DNA from: Butyricimonas virosa
GTDB taxonomy: Bacteria > Bacteroidota > Bacteroidia > Bacteroidales > Marinifilaceae
DNA: 64,000 nucleotides
Assembly: GCF_025148635.1 (NCBI RefSeq)
Contig: NZ_CP102269.1
Location: forward strand, 620,001 to 684,000
Direction of reading: 5' to 3'
A program made the translations under genes and the position numbers. Of the stretch, positions 53,844 through 63,329 are shown piece after piece (the first letter of the stretch is position 1; each line of letters begins with the position of its first letter). The notes under the pieces are model-generated. The model saw only the letters and a program-made list of their open reading frames with translations. It searched no databases and had not been told where the DNA came from.

Positions 53844-56162
53844 TTATTTTTTCATGAAATAATCCAAATCTGTCTGATAATCGGCAGATGAATCCTCTAA
53901 AAGGAACCGGGCAAAATGATGCCATAATTTCTGCTCGTAAAAATATTCTGCCATTCCCCCGTATCCATGTCTATTACCGGGCAATACCAGCATATCAAAA
54001 TATTTTCCTGCTTTAATGAGGGCATCTGCCATTTTCATCGTATGCGCCGGATGAACCGTATTATCCATATCACCTGTCACGAGCAACAAACCACTTTTAT
54101 AGTTTTTAGCCAAGTCCATATTTGTTTTGCTGGACGTGAAATATGTAATTTCCTCATGTTCATTGCCGAGAGAATCTTTCACCATTTTTTTACTTTCCCT
54201 CACGCCATAATGAATCTCGACCCACCCCTTATTATACATGTTATTATCGTGATTACCCGCAGATGCAACTGCTGCCGAATAAAAATCAGGATACGTGCAA
54301 ATAGCGGCAGCAGCCATAAAACCACCTCCGGAGTGACCATAAATACCGACTTTCTTCCTGTCAATAAAAGAATAACGATCAGCCAACTGTTCTATCACGT
54401 ACTTATCGTCTGCCAAAGGATAATCCCGCTGATTACCATACCCGAAAGTATGGTAATATTTACCTCGCATGGGAGAACATCCCCTGTGTCCCACGGTGAT
54501 AACAATAAAACCAAGTTGTGCCAATCGGGTATTCAACTCGTCATTTATGGTAAAACGTGTCGGGACATACTCGAAAAATGGTCCGGGATACACACAGGAA
54601 ATAATCGGATATAATTTTGTTGAATCAAAATCCGCAGGCTTCCACATCACTCCGTACAAATCAGTAACCCCGTCGGCAGCTTTCACCGAAAAGCGTTCCG
54701 GAGCCCGCCACCCCATCTCGTACAAACGATCTAAATCCGGGTCCTCCAACGTCATGATGATTTTTCCTTTCCGATTCCGAACGACATTTTTCGGTTCCAT
54801 ATCCACTCGTGAATAGCCATCCACGTAATAATCACAAGAAGGAGATAATGTTATATTATGAGTTGCATTCTCTGGAGTTAAACATGTCAACTCGTTCTCC
54901 TTGTCCAAATCTGCCCGGTACAAAATATAGTAATAAGGATCCACTCCTTCTTTTCGTCCATACCCGTAGAAATATATCTGACGACGAACCGTATCCACTT
55001 GTAGCAAAGGACTGGCAACCCAAGCTCCCGAGGTAACCTGATTTTTCAAATTTCCATCCTTATCGTACAAATAATAGTGTCCCCAACCACTACGTTCCGA
55101 ACGGAACAATATCTCATTTCCGTCATTCAAGAAAGTAATACTCCTCATCTGATAGTCCAAATAAGGTTTATTTTTCTCATGGATAAGCGATTTCACCTCC
55201 CCTGTCTCCACGTTCACCATACAAATATCCGCTTCATCCCACGTACGCTTATATCTTTGGAGATAAAGACGTTTCCCGTCATTGCTACAATAAACGACAT
55301 CTACATATTGATCCGGCCAACGGTTAATATCAATCTCCCGCACTTGCCGAGAATCGGCATCCCCAATAATCAGACGATGTTGAATAACATGTTTATCACC
55401 TGCCATCTCGTATTTATAGGTTTCCAACTTGGGACGAGGTTGCGCAAGCACATCCACAACCCACATATCATTCACTTTACGAGCATCCTCCCGCAAAGCA
55501 TAAAATTTATTTCCTTTTTTAAACCACTTGGCTTCACAGAGGAAACGCCCATCTAACTCCCCTTCATCCTCCCGGTTGAAAGAATAGTTTTTCTCCCCGT
55601 CTGACGTAAGTTGTACTTCTGTCGTATCCTTACCTTTCGCCGGATTACCCACCAAATACAAATTATGGCGTTTAGCAAACAACATATAAGTACTATCCGA
55701 AGAATAATACATCCAATAAGGATCTGCCGTGAATTGCTTCTCTGCCTTCCAAAGTTTCAACTCTTTTGTCCGAATATTATAAGTATAATCCTGACGATCA
55801 AGATAGAATCTAAATGTTTCCTTATCCAGAAATTTTACATCGATATCCAAATTTTTATGATTATAAGGTTTTCTTGTCATCTCACTAATCTTAGACACTA
55901 ATTCGGCATTATCGAACAACAATTTCTTCTCTTTCCGTTTCGGATCCACCCAATAGTATTTTTTCCCTTCTTCTGTTTGAAACGAGTAGTAAAAACAATC
56001 ACTTCCCTTTATAAAGTTCGGCCTTATAATCAAAGTATTCTTTGCTATGGGGGTTTGTGTGATTTTCCGCATACGCTCCGCCAATTCGTAATTTGCCTTT
56101 TGTTGTGCAAATCCCATTATATGGAAAGCGATGAATCCCAGTAAAATGATTATTCTATTCAT
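53844..56162 (-). CDS. S9-family dipeptidyl-peptidase-type serine peptidase (third of tandem trio)
   Basis: A 772-residue secreted peptidase with signal peptide (MNRIIILLGFIAFHIMGFAQ), a DPP IV N-terminal beta-propeller (about 80-480; WMYYSSDSTYMLFAKRHNLYL) and a C-terminal S9 hydrolase. Catalytic Ser611 (GIYGHSGGGFM), Asp700 (TGDMDNTVH) and His732 (NRHGYGG) are all present. It would remove dipeptides or cut short peptides in the periplasm or at the surface. It is the third of three tandem genes of the same architecture, and is followed 40 bases later by the broken metallopeptidase. GHRGCSPMRG has Cys where its two sisters have Gly. Confidence 0.94.
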   Translation of the reverse strand: MNRIIILLGFIAFHIMGFAQQKANYELAERMRKITQTPIAKNTLIIRPNFIKGSDCFYYSFQTEEGKKYYWVDPKRKEKKLLFDNAELVSKISEMTRKPYNHKNLDIDVKFLDKETFRFYLDRQDYTYNIRTKELKLWKAEKQFTADPYWMYYSSDSTYMLFAKRHNLYLVGNPAKGKDTTEVQLTSDGEKNYSFNREDEGELDGRFLCEAKWFKKGNKFYALREDARKVNDMWVVDVLAQPRPKLETYKYEMAGDKHVIQHRLIIGDADSRQVREIDINRWPDQYVDVVYCSNDGKRLYLQRYKRTWDEADICMVNVETGEVKSLIHEKNKPYLDYQMRSITFLNDGNEILFRSERSGWGHYYLYDKDGNLKNQVTSGAWVASPLLQVDTVRRQIYFYGYGRKEGVDPYYYILYRADLDKENELTCLTPENATHNITLSPSCDYYVDGYSRVDMEPKNVVRNRKGKIIMTLEDPDLDRLYEMGWRAPERFSVKAADGVTDLYGVMWKPADFDSTKLYPIISCVYPGPFFEYVPTRFTINDELNTRLAQLGFIVITVGHRGCSPMRGKYYHTFGYGNQRDYPLADDKYVIEQLADRYSFIDRKKVGIYGHSGGGFMAAAAICTYPDFYSAAVASAGNHDNNMYNKGWVEIHYGVRESKKMVKDSLGNEHEEITYFTSSKTNMDLAKNYKSGLLLVTGDMDNTVHPAHTMKMADALIKAGKYFDMLVLPGNRHGYGGMAEYFYEQKLWHHFARFLLEDSSADYQTDLDYFMKK

Positions 56163-56173
56163 TTCTTTATACT

Positions 56174-58483
56174 CTAATTTTCAATTGAACTTTTGTAATC
56201 CGCAGAAGAATCTCCCAACAAATATTTTGCAAAATGAGCCCATAATTTCCGTTCAAAAAATAACTCTGCAGCCCCGGAGAATCCATGATCCTGTCCTGGC
56301 AAAACCAACATATCAAAATTTTTCCCGGCTTTTATCAAAGCATCTATCATACGGTAAGTATGTGCCGGATGCACATTGTCATCCATATCACCCGTGACAA
56401 GCAATAATCCTTTTTTATAGTTCTTTGCCAAGTTGATATTTGTATTCACTCGGAACTTGTACGTGTACTCCGTACGATCTCCATTCACGCTATCCTTAAC
56501 CACTTTCTTTTCCTCCGTCGCACCATTATGCGTTTCAGTAAACCATTTATTATAAATATAATTATCATGGTTACCGGCAGCGGAAACGGCTGCTTTATAA
56601 AAGTCTGGATACGTGCAGATGGCAGCAGTAGCCATAAAACCACCTCCCGAATGTCCGAAAATTCCCACGCGCGTGGCATCAATATAGGGATAGCGATCAG
56701 CCAATTGCTCTATGGCATACTTATCGTCCGCTAAGGGATAGTCTCGTAAATTTCCAAAACCATAAGTATGATAATATTTTCCCCTCATAGGCGATCCCCC
56801 CCGGTGTCCCACGGCAATAACAATGAGTCCAAGTTGTGCCAATTGCGTATTACGGCCATGAATGAAATCAAACTGGGTCGGCACATACTCGTAAAAAGGA
56901 CCTGGGTAAACAGAAGATATTATAGGATAATGTTTCGTGGAATCAAAATCAAATGGCTTCCACATCACGCCATACAAATCCGTAACACCATCTGCCGCTT
57001 TTACTTTAAAACGTTCCGGAGCTTTCCACCCCATCTCTTTTATCCGAGATATATCGGCCTTCTCCAAATCCATGATTTTCTTTCCGTGTCTGTTTCGCAA
57101 AACGACGTGCGGTTCCAAATCGACCCGTTGATAAGTATCAATAAAATAATTAAACGTTTTAGACCAATCTACAGCATGAGTCACATTGTCAAATGTCAGT
57201 TGCTCCACGGAATTTGGTTTATCCAGACTAGCTCTACACAATGTATAGTAATAAGGATCTATATTCTCATCCTTACCCAAGGCGTAGAAATAAAGCGCAC
57301 GTCCCACCGTGTCTATCTCGCATATCGGACCGGCAACCCAATCTCCGGAAGTGATCTCATTCTTCAGATTTCCCTCTCCGTCATATAGATAATAATGCCC
57401 CCAGCCACTACGCTCAGAACGATACACGATATCCTTACCATCATTCAGAAAAGAGATGCTCACCATCTTAAAATCCATAAACGGTTTGTCAACCTCGTGA
57501 ATCAACACTTTCACCTCCCCGGTAAGCACGTTTATAACACATAATTCTTTTTCATTGTACGCCCTGTTTGTCCGTTCAAAATAAATTCTTTCCGAATCTT
57601 TACTTACATACAACACTTCAAAATACTGATCCTGCCATCTATCGATATTGAACTTAGTGATCTTCTTCGTTTCCACGTCTATCACCAACAATTCACTTTG
57701 CGATATTTCTTTATCTCCCGGCATATCATACTTGTAAGTTTTCAACGTCGGACGAGGTTGCGACAAGCTATTTACCAGATACAAATCCTTCACCTTCCGG
57801 GCATCCTCTCTCACGGCATAAATCTTTTTTGAATCTTTAAACCATTCTGCAACAGTCTCTACCTCTCCATCGGAGTCATCCATCTCTTTGGCAAAAGTAA
57901 AATTCTTTTCTGCATCAAAAGTCAATTGCACTTCCGTGGAATCCTGTCCCTTGTCCTTATTACCCATCACGTACAAATTGTGATTTTTACAATACAGAAT
58001 ATATAAACTATCCGGGGAATACTTCATCCACGATTCCCGACCGGACCACGGTTGCAAAGAATCAATCTTTTCCACTTTCCCGGTTTTAACCGTGTACCGA
58101 TACTTTGCCCCATCAAACTCGAAAGTAAATGAACGTTCCTTTTTATCGAATTCGATAGATTGCAAGGATAAATCCTTTGAATTATATGCCTTACGAGTTT
58201 CTTTACTTATTTGGGCTACCAATTCATCGTTATCAAACAACAACCGTTTTAATTTCTTTGCCGGATCCACGTAATAATATCTTTTTCCATTACTATCCGA
58301 GAAAGAATACCAAAAGCGATCGGAATCATTAATAAATTCAGGGTAAATCGCCATACTATTACCCGAAACACCCACAATTTCATGCTTCTTATATCGTTCC
58401 GCCAGCTTATAATTTGCCTTTTGTTGTCCGTTCGTCAACAAAGCGCAGACAACCAGCGTTATACACATTATTATCTTGTTCAT
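56174..58483 (-). CDS. S9-family dipeptidyl-peptidase-type serine peptidase (second of trio)
   Basis: A 769-residue secreted peptidase (signal peptide MNKIIMCITLVVCALLTNGQ) with a DPP IV-type propeller and S9 hydrolase domain. Ser lies in GIFGHSGGGFM, Asp in TGDMDDNVHPAHT, His in GQDHGFSG. It lies one base after the first sister gene's stop and 11 bases before the third, suggesting translational coupling. A C7 run (56796-56802) encodes part of GHRGGSPMRG; the frame is intact. The three enzymes probably differ in peptide preference, which the propeller rather than the catalytic core would set. Confidence 0.94.
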   Translation of the reverse strand: MNKIIMCITLVVCALLTNGQQKANYKLAERYKKHEIVGVSGNSMAIYPEFINDSDRFWYSFSDSNGKRYYYVDPAKKLKRLLFDNDELVAQISKETRKAYNSKDLSLQSIEFDKKERSFTFEFDGAKYRYTVKTGKVEKIDSLQPWSGRESWMKYSPDSLYILYCKNHNLYVMGNKDKGQDSTEVQLTFDAEKNFTFAKEMDDSDGEVETVAEWFKDSKKIYAVREDARKVKDLYLVNSLSQPRPTLKTYKYDMPGDKEISQSELLVIDVETKKITKFNIDRWQDQYFEVLYVSKDSERIYFERTNRAYNEKELCVINVLTGEVKVLIHEVDKPFMDFKMVSISFLNDGKDIVYRSERSGWGHYYLYDGEGNLKNEITSGDWVAGPICEIDTVGRALYFYALGKDENIDPYYYTLCRASLDKPNSVEQLTFDNVTHAVDWSKTFNYFIDTYQRVDLEPHVVLRNRHGKKIMDLEKADISRIKEMGWKAPERFKVKAADGVTDLYGVMWKPFDFDSTKHYPIISSVYPGPFYEYVPTQFDFIHGRNTQLAQLGLIVIAVGHRGGSPMRGKYYHTYGFGNLRDYPLADDKYAIEQLADRYPYIDATRVGIFGHSGGGFMATAAICTYPDFYKAAVSAAGNHDNYIYNKWFTETHNGATEEKKVVKDSVNGDRTEYTYKFRVNTNINLAKNYKKGLLLVTGDMDDNVHPAHTYRMIDALIKAGKNFDMLVLPGQDHGFSGAAELFFERKLWAHFAKYLLGDSSADYKSSIEN

Positions 58484-58484
58484 C

Positions 58485-60806
58485 TTAATCCTCTATTTGC
58501 AATTCATCATCTTCTACTATCCTCTCATCTCCTAACAAATACTTCGCAAAATGATACCACAATTTACGCTCAAAGAAAGCCTCTGCCTTTCCCCCGAAAC
58601 CATGCCCATTACCCGGTAACACGATCATCTCGAAATTCTTCTTTGCCTTAATTAAGGCGTCCACCATACGTAATGTATTAGCAGGATGCACATTTTTATC
58701 CATATCTCCCGTCACTAACAACAAGTGCCCTTTCAGACGCTTTGCCAACTCCATGTTCGTAGGGACCTTACACGAATACGTATACACTGTACTATCCTGT
58801 CCGTCCTTCCCTTTCACCTTCTTGGCAGTTTCCTTAACCCCATGATATATCTCGGACCATCCTCGGTTAAAAATATTATTATCATGATTTCCCGCAGACG
58901 ACACGGCTGCAGTGTAAAAATCCGGATAAGTACAAAGTGCTGCAGTTGACATGAATCCTCCTCCGGAGTGTCCGAAAATACCAACCTTAGAGAGATCAAT
59001 ATAAGCGTATCGATCTGCCAATTGCTCGATGGCATACTTATCATCTGCCAAAGGATAATCCCGCAATTTTCCATACCCGTAACGATGATAGAATTTGCCC
59101 CGCATCGGGCTTCCCCCCCGATGTCCCATAGCCACCACGATAAAACCGAGTTGAGCCAGTCTCATGTTATAACTATCATCCACACGGAAAGAGGTATTCA
59201 CGTACTCGAAAAACGGGCCGGGATACACGGAAGAAATAATCGGATATTTCTTGTTCGGGTCAAAATCAGCAGGTTTCCACATAATCCCATATATATCAGT
59301 CAAACCGTCTGCCGCCTTCACGGTAAAACGTTCGGGGGCTCTCCATCCTAATTCCTTCAAACGTCGGGTATCGGGTTTTGCCAATTCCATGATCATCTTC
59401 CCCTGGTTATTCCTCAAAACAATTTTCGGCTCCATATCCACCCGTGAATAAGTATCCACGAAATAACGTTTAGAAGATAAGAACGAAACTCCGTGTTGAG
59501 CATTCTCTGGAGTCAACAATGTAACGCCCTCTTTATCAATACTTGCCTTATAAAGCATATAATAATAAGGATCAACCCCTTTCTCCCTTCCGAAACCGTA
59601 CAAGTAAATCGTACGCCCCACGGTGTCAATAGCCGCCACCTGTCCGGCCACCCAAGGTCCTGAAGTGATAACATTTTTCAGACGTCCTTCTCCGTCATAA
59701 TGATAATAATGTCCCCAACCCGTGCGCTCCGAACGAAACAGAATATCTTTCCCGTCATTTAATATTACCGTATTCTGCATATGATAATCCCGGTAAGGTT
59801 TGTCAACCTCGTGAATCAACTCCTTTACTTCCAACGTTTCCGTGTTTACCACGCAAATATCAACTTCATCCCATGTACGTTTAAAACGCTGGAAAAAAAG
59901 CTTGTCACCTTTTTCTCCGGGTTGGATAACCTGAATGTATTGATCCGTCCATTTATCAGCCGGAACCCGGTTGGCTGTTTTTTTCTCGATGTCAATAATC
60001 CACAATTCGTACTGGCATAAATCCTTCTCTCCCGGCATCTCATATCGATACTTTTCCAACGTCGGACGTTTAGTCAATGAATTAATAACAAACATATCCT
60101 TCAATTTTCGGCTATCTTCACGTACCACATAAATATGCTTGGAATCCTTAAACCAACGAGCATTTGTTTCCGCTTCATCTTTTCTATCATCCTCCGAATT
60201 ACGAGCAAAAGAGTAATATTTTTCTCCGTCAGTTGTTAACTGAATTTCTGTGGTATCTATACCTTTAGCTTTATTACCTCGTATATACAGGTTATGATCT
60301 TTCGCATACAATATATATTTCCGATCCGGAGAAAAGGTCATCCAAGAATAAATCACTTCGTCATCTTCCTCTGAATGATCCTTCTCCACAGCCCGTACTT
60401 TCTTTGTCTTAAAGTCAAATTCATAACGACCATCCATAGAAAAGGTCATTTTAGTCAGATCTTTGGATAACTCTATATCGGAGATTCTCAAATCTTTCTC
60501 GTTATAGCCTTTCCGGGTAATCAGACTTACCCCTTGTGCAATATCCGTATTATTAAAAAATAAACGTTTTTCTCCTTTTACCGGATCAACAAAATAGAAA
60601 TTCTTTCCCTCTTCCGTGGTAAACTCAAACCAAAACTTATCCGTATTGTTAATCTGTTTGGGAAACACGTCCATACTATACTTCCCGATTAAACTACCCA
60701 ATGAAACATTCCGTAACTTCTCTGCCAATTTATAATTCGCTTTCTGCTGGGCTTTTCCCCAAAAAGTAAATAATAACAATGACAATAAAACTAATACCTT
60801 ATTCAT
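58485..60806 (-). CDS. S9-family dipeptidyl-peptidase-type serine peptidase (first of trio)
   Basis: A 773-residue secreted peptidase with signal peptide (MNKVLVLLSLLLFTFWGKAQ), DPP IV-type propeller and S9 hydrolase with Ser (GIFGHSGGGFM), Asp (TGDMDKNVHPANT) and His (GNGHGFGG). I chose the ATG at 60806; the frame continues ten codons to a TTG but that part is not a signal peptide. A short acidic tail (DERIVEDDELQIED) is unlike the other two. A terminator-like hairpin precedes it, so the peptidase block may have its own promoter or be expressed at a lower level than SusC/SusD. A C7 run at 59113-59119 lies in frame. Confidence 0.94.
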   Translation of the reverse strand: MNKVLVLLSLLLFTFWGKAQQKANYKLAEKLRNVSLGSLIGKYSMDVFPKQINNTDKFWFEFTTEEGKNFYFVDPVKGEKRLFFNNTDIAQGVSLITRKGYNEKDLRISDIELSKDLTKMTFSMDGRYEFDFKTKKVRAVEKDHSEEDDEVIYSWMTFSPDRKYILYAKDHNLYIRGNKAKGIDTTEIQLTTDGEKYYSFARNSEDDRKDEAETNARWFKDSKHIYVVREDSRKLKDMFVINSLTKRPTLEKYRYEMPGEKDLCQYELWIIDIEKKTANRVPADKWTDQYIQVIQPGEKGDKLFFQRFKRTWDEVDICVVNTETLEVKELIHEVDKPYRDYHMQNTVILNDGKDILFRSERTGWGHYYHYDGEGRLKNVITSGPWVAGQVAAIDTVGRTIYLYGFGREKGVDPYYYMLYKASIDKEGVTLLTPENAQHGVSFLSSKRYFVDTYSRVDMEPKIVLRNNQGKMIMELAKPDTRRLKELGWRAPERFTVKAADGLTDIYGIMWKPADFDPNKKYPIISSVYPGPFFEYVNTSFRVDDSYNMRLAQLGFIVVAMGHRGGSPMRGKFYHRYGYGKLRDYPLADDKYAIEQLADRYAYIDLSKVGIFGHSGGGFMSTAALCTYPDFYTAAVSSAGNHDNNIFNRGWSEIYHGVKETAKKVKGKDGQDSTVYTYSCKVPTNMELAKRLKGHLLLVTGDMDKNVHPANTLRMVDALIKAKKNFEMIVLPGNGHGFGGKAEAFFERKLWYHFAKYLLGDERIVEDDELQIED

Positions 60807-60869
60807 ACAAACAACTGATTTACATACAAATGACAATAATCACCTATTTTTAAAATAACAAAAGAGAAC

Positions 60870-60894
60870 TCAAAGGGAGCAATGCTCCCTTTGA
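60870..60894 (-). terminator. Strong hairpin between PKD-like lipoprotein and S9 genes
   Basis: A perfect 11-bp stem (60870-60880 with 60884-60894) with a 3-nt loop lies 26 bases after the stop of the PKD-like lipoprotein gene. The minus-strand tail (GTTCTCTTTTGTTATTTT) is T-rich but interrupted, so it may be a partial terminator. Confidence 0.72.
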
Positions 60895-60919
60895 AATTCT
60901 ATCGGTTAAAACAACATAC

Positions 60920-62548
60920 TTAATACATACTAGATGCGCCTGGCTTATTTCCTTGACCAAACTTACATTCGATATCTACAATTTCCCCGAAACCATCCTT
61001 GTGGTACAACTCCACTAATTCCATTTCCTCTAGTTCGCTATCATACTTTACTTCAAAAATATAAACCTCACCGGACTTCAAAGCCACAGCCAAATGAGCA
61101 TTTAAAGTACCATAATATGAATCATAATCCTTTACAGCAAGACCTACAATTTCCGAGTTGAACTGTGGCAAAGAAGCCAGATTGATTATTCTATTTTCCC
61201 AATAATCATAGAAATGTAATTGGTCACTAGAAACAACAAGCAACCATTCATGCCAAGGGAAGAAAGCCATACATTTATAATCAACCATGATAGAAGCAGG
61301 TATTTGACCGGATTCACTGGATTCCTCAGTCAAATAGAATTTATCATTTTCCTTCCGGTAATCTAATTCATAATAGTGCCACAAATACTCTCCATTTTGG
61401 TCAAGAACTGAAAAATAGGCTGGTGAAGTATAATAATTTGCCTCGTTAGCCCAAGCATGAAAAATAAACTCACCTTCTACCCCTTTAAAAAGATCATTCT
61501 CATAATCATCTCGAAACTCCGCACACGCTCCCACGCTATTCAAGGGGTTTATCACATAATCGGTAGAATTATAACCACACTCTCCATCATTCACGATCCC
61601 GAAATAAGTATCGTTTTCATCAATACCAACGATCAGATAATTACCTTCACCTTTGTAATATGGTAATAAAGTCTTCACCTTTTTCCCGTTTAACGACGCA
61701 TCTTTCAAGTAGAACCCGGAGTGCAAATCAATCGCAACGGAAAGATTAGCCATATATATGTAATTATCAGAATTCAAAAGCCACTTCCCGTCAAACGTCA
61801 GCACGGCATCCACCGGATCAAAATGATCCGGAATCCCGTCAAAAAACTCATTTTTTGCATATCCCACCGGTGTCAATTTATTTCCATCCAACTCCACCGG
61901 TCCACTCTCCTGCAACACCATAACCTCATCTTCAACCAACATCCCATGTACTGTCGGGAGAATGAAATTTTCAACCAAACGACGAGGACCTCTACCCAAA
62001 TTTGGTACTATATTCATGTTTTCTCCCACATAAACAACAGTATCCCGTGACACGTCTTTACCATCAACAGTCACACTTATCTTCTGCTTTTTGGACAGGA
62101 TCATGGACAACTGGGATTCATTACCGGCAGACCGCGACAATACCATCCAACCGTATTTCCAGGAAGCAATCACATCTACACTAATCTCTTTTGTAAACGT
62201 GACATTCGTTTTATTATCAGTTGCACAAAACAACAAAGTAAATTCCCCAATCTCTTCTGCCTTATAGGTATAGTTCAATTGTTCCGACAACAAAGTCTTT
62301 TCCTCTTCTTTACCCAAATACCAAGCATATGATGCATCCGGGTTTAACGAATCAATCGAAAATCGGACCTTCGGTTCAAACAGAATTTCTTCACCGGGAT
62401 ATAACGTGTAATCACTATCAACATTACTTACTCCATTACGATCCCAATTTTCAAAGTCATTCAAATCCTTATAATCATAGTTGCTCTTATCATCCAAGCA
62501 AGCCATGACTGACAACAGAATAAAAATATATATCAAATTTTTTTTCAT
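60920..62548 (-). CDS. PKD-like family surface lipoprotein
   Basis: A 542-residue lipoprotein (lipobox VMAC, Cys17) of the PKD-like family often found after SusD and DUF4843 genes in Bacteroidota. A PKD/Ig-like domain lies at about 50-130 (DYTLYPGEEILFEPKVRFSI, YAWYLGKEEEKTLLSEQLNYTY), followed by a long beta-propeller-like region (SWKYGWMVLSRSAGNESQLSMI; AFFPWHEWLLVVSSDQLHFYDY). It is thought to be a surface substrate-binding accessory of the SusC/SusD complex. Begins 13 bases after the DUF4843 gene. Confidence 0.85.
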   Translation of the reverse strand: MKKNLIYIFILLSVMACLDDKSNYDYKDLNDFENWDRNGVSNVDSDYTLYPGEEILFEPKVRFSIDSLNPDASYAWYLGKEEEKTLLSEQLNYTYKAEEIGEFTLLFCATDNKTNVTFTKEISVDVIASWKYGWMVLSRSAGNESQLSMILSKKQKISVTVDGKDVSRDTVVYVGENMNIVPNLGRGPRRLVENFILPTVHGMLVEDEVMVLQESGPVELDGNKLTPVGYAKNEFFDGIPDHFDPVDAVLTFDGKWLLNSDNYIYMANLSVAIDLHSGFYLKDASLNGKKVKTLLPYYKGEGNYLIVGIDENDTYFGIVNDGECGYNSTDYVINPLNSVGACAEFRDDYENDLFKGVEGEFIFHAWANEANYYTSPAYFSVLDQNGEYLWHYYELDYRKENDKFYLTEESSESGQIPASIMVDYKCMAFFPWHEWLLVVSSDQLHFYDYWENRIINLASLPQFNSEIVGLAVKDYDSYYGTLNAHLAVALKSGEVYIFEVKYDSELEEMELVELYHKDGFGEIVDIECKFGQGNKPGASSMY

Positions 62549-62561
62549 ACTCTATCCGTTT

Positions 62562-63329
62562 TTACCCAACTACAGGAATAACTATTTTATTACCATTCTC
62601 GTCTTTTAATGGAACTTTACCATTGGCTATATTCTCGGGATCATTATTATATTCCTCTACTCGACGCTTCAAACGCAGGGAATATTTCTTCAACACCAAC
62701 TTATTCTTCCCATCAAACTCCACTCCATCTTTTGCCAATTCCTCCAGAAACATCGTGTATTTCGTTTCCGAATATTCACCTAGATAAATCTGCTCCGCAA
62801 TATTAAAATAATTCTCAGCTCCACCATAACCACCATCCCACACGGTCCACCAATCAGGACGAATTAACTTCGAGGAAACCAAGAATATGGCACGACTGAA
62901 TTCCACCTCTCCCTCTTTCACAAATTCAGTCTCGTCCACCTTCAACATCAACCGACACATTTTTTCTTTCAATACTTCGCCATCCAACAATACGATTTCA
63001 ATCGTATCCTGCAATTGTCCTGCCGGGAAAACACACTTCTCTGGCAATACATACAAATCGGAAGGTAAAGTCGTAAAGTTCTTGTCAGCAGATACGGTGT
63101 ACTCCCGATCCTCTCTCTCCCAAACACCATCGCATTTCATCGGAATCTTCACGTGAATCTCTCCACTAGGATAAGCTTTAAATGAATAAGTTGTACTATC
63201 TTTCGTTGCATCTGCAGCAAAATACACGTAAAGGGTATTATCGGAATATTCCATGATCCCTTTTTCACTACAAGCAGACAACACACACGCCCAAACGAAC
63301 GCAAACAAAATATATTTTCTCATAATCAT
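62562..63329 (-). CDS. DUF4843 family lipoprotein
   Basis: A lipoprotein of about 255 residues (lipobox LSAC) with the DUF4843 layout: after the signal, YSDNTLYVYFAADATKDSTTYSF, VKIPMKCDGVWEREDREYTV, LPEKCVFPAGQLQDTIEIVL and DWWTVWDGGYGGAENYF. The ATG at 63329 overlaps the SusD stop by one base (TGATG); a second ATG at 63323 (MRKYIL) gives the same mature protein. Family members stand beside SusD and PKD-like genes and are likely surface accessory proteins; function unproven. Confidence 0.85.
   Translation of the reverse strand: MIMRKYILFAFVWACVLSACSEKGIMEYSDNTLYVYFAADATKDSTTYSFKAYPSGEIHVKIPMKCDGVWEREDREYTVSADKNFTTLPSDLYVLPEKCVFPAGQLQDTIEIVLLDGEVLKEKMCRLMLKVDETEFVKEGEVEFSRAIFLVSSKLIRPDWWTVWDGGYGGAENYFNIAEQIYLGEYSETKYTMFLEELAKDGVEFDGKNKLVLKKYSLRLKRRVEEYNNDPENIANGKVPLKDENGNKIVIPVVG

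Noticed and set aside
53967..54614. 215-codon open frame antisense to the third S9 peptidase, and a 206-codon one at 56768-57388
   Set aside because: Both lie on the reverse of strongly conserved S9 catalytic regions, at equivalent places in the paralogues, so they are by-products of the real frame.
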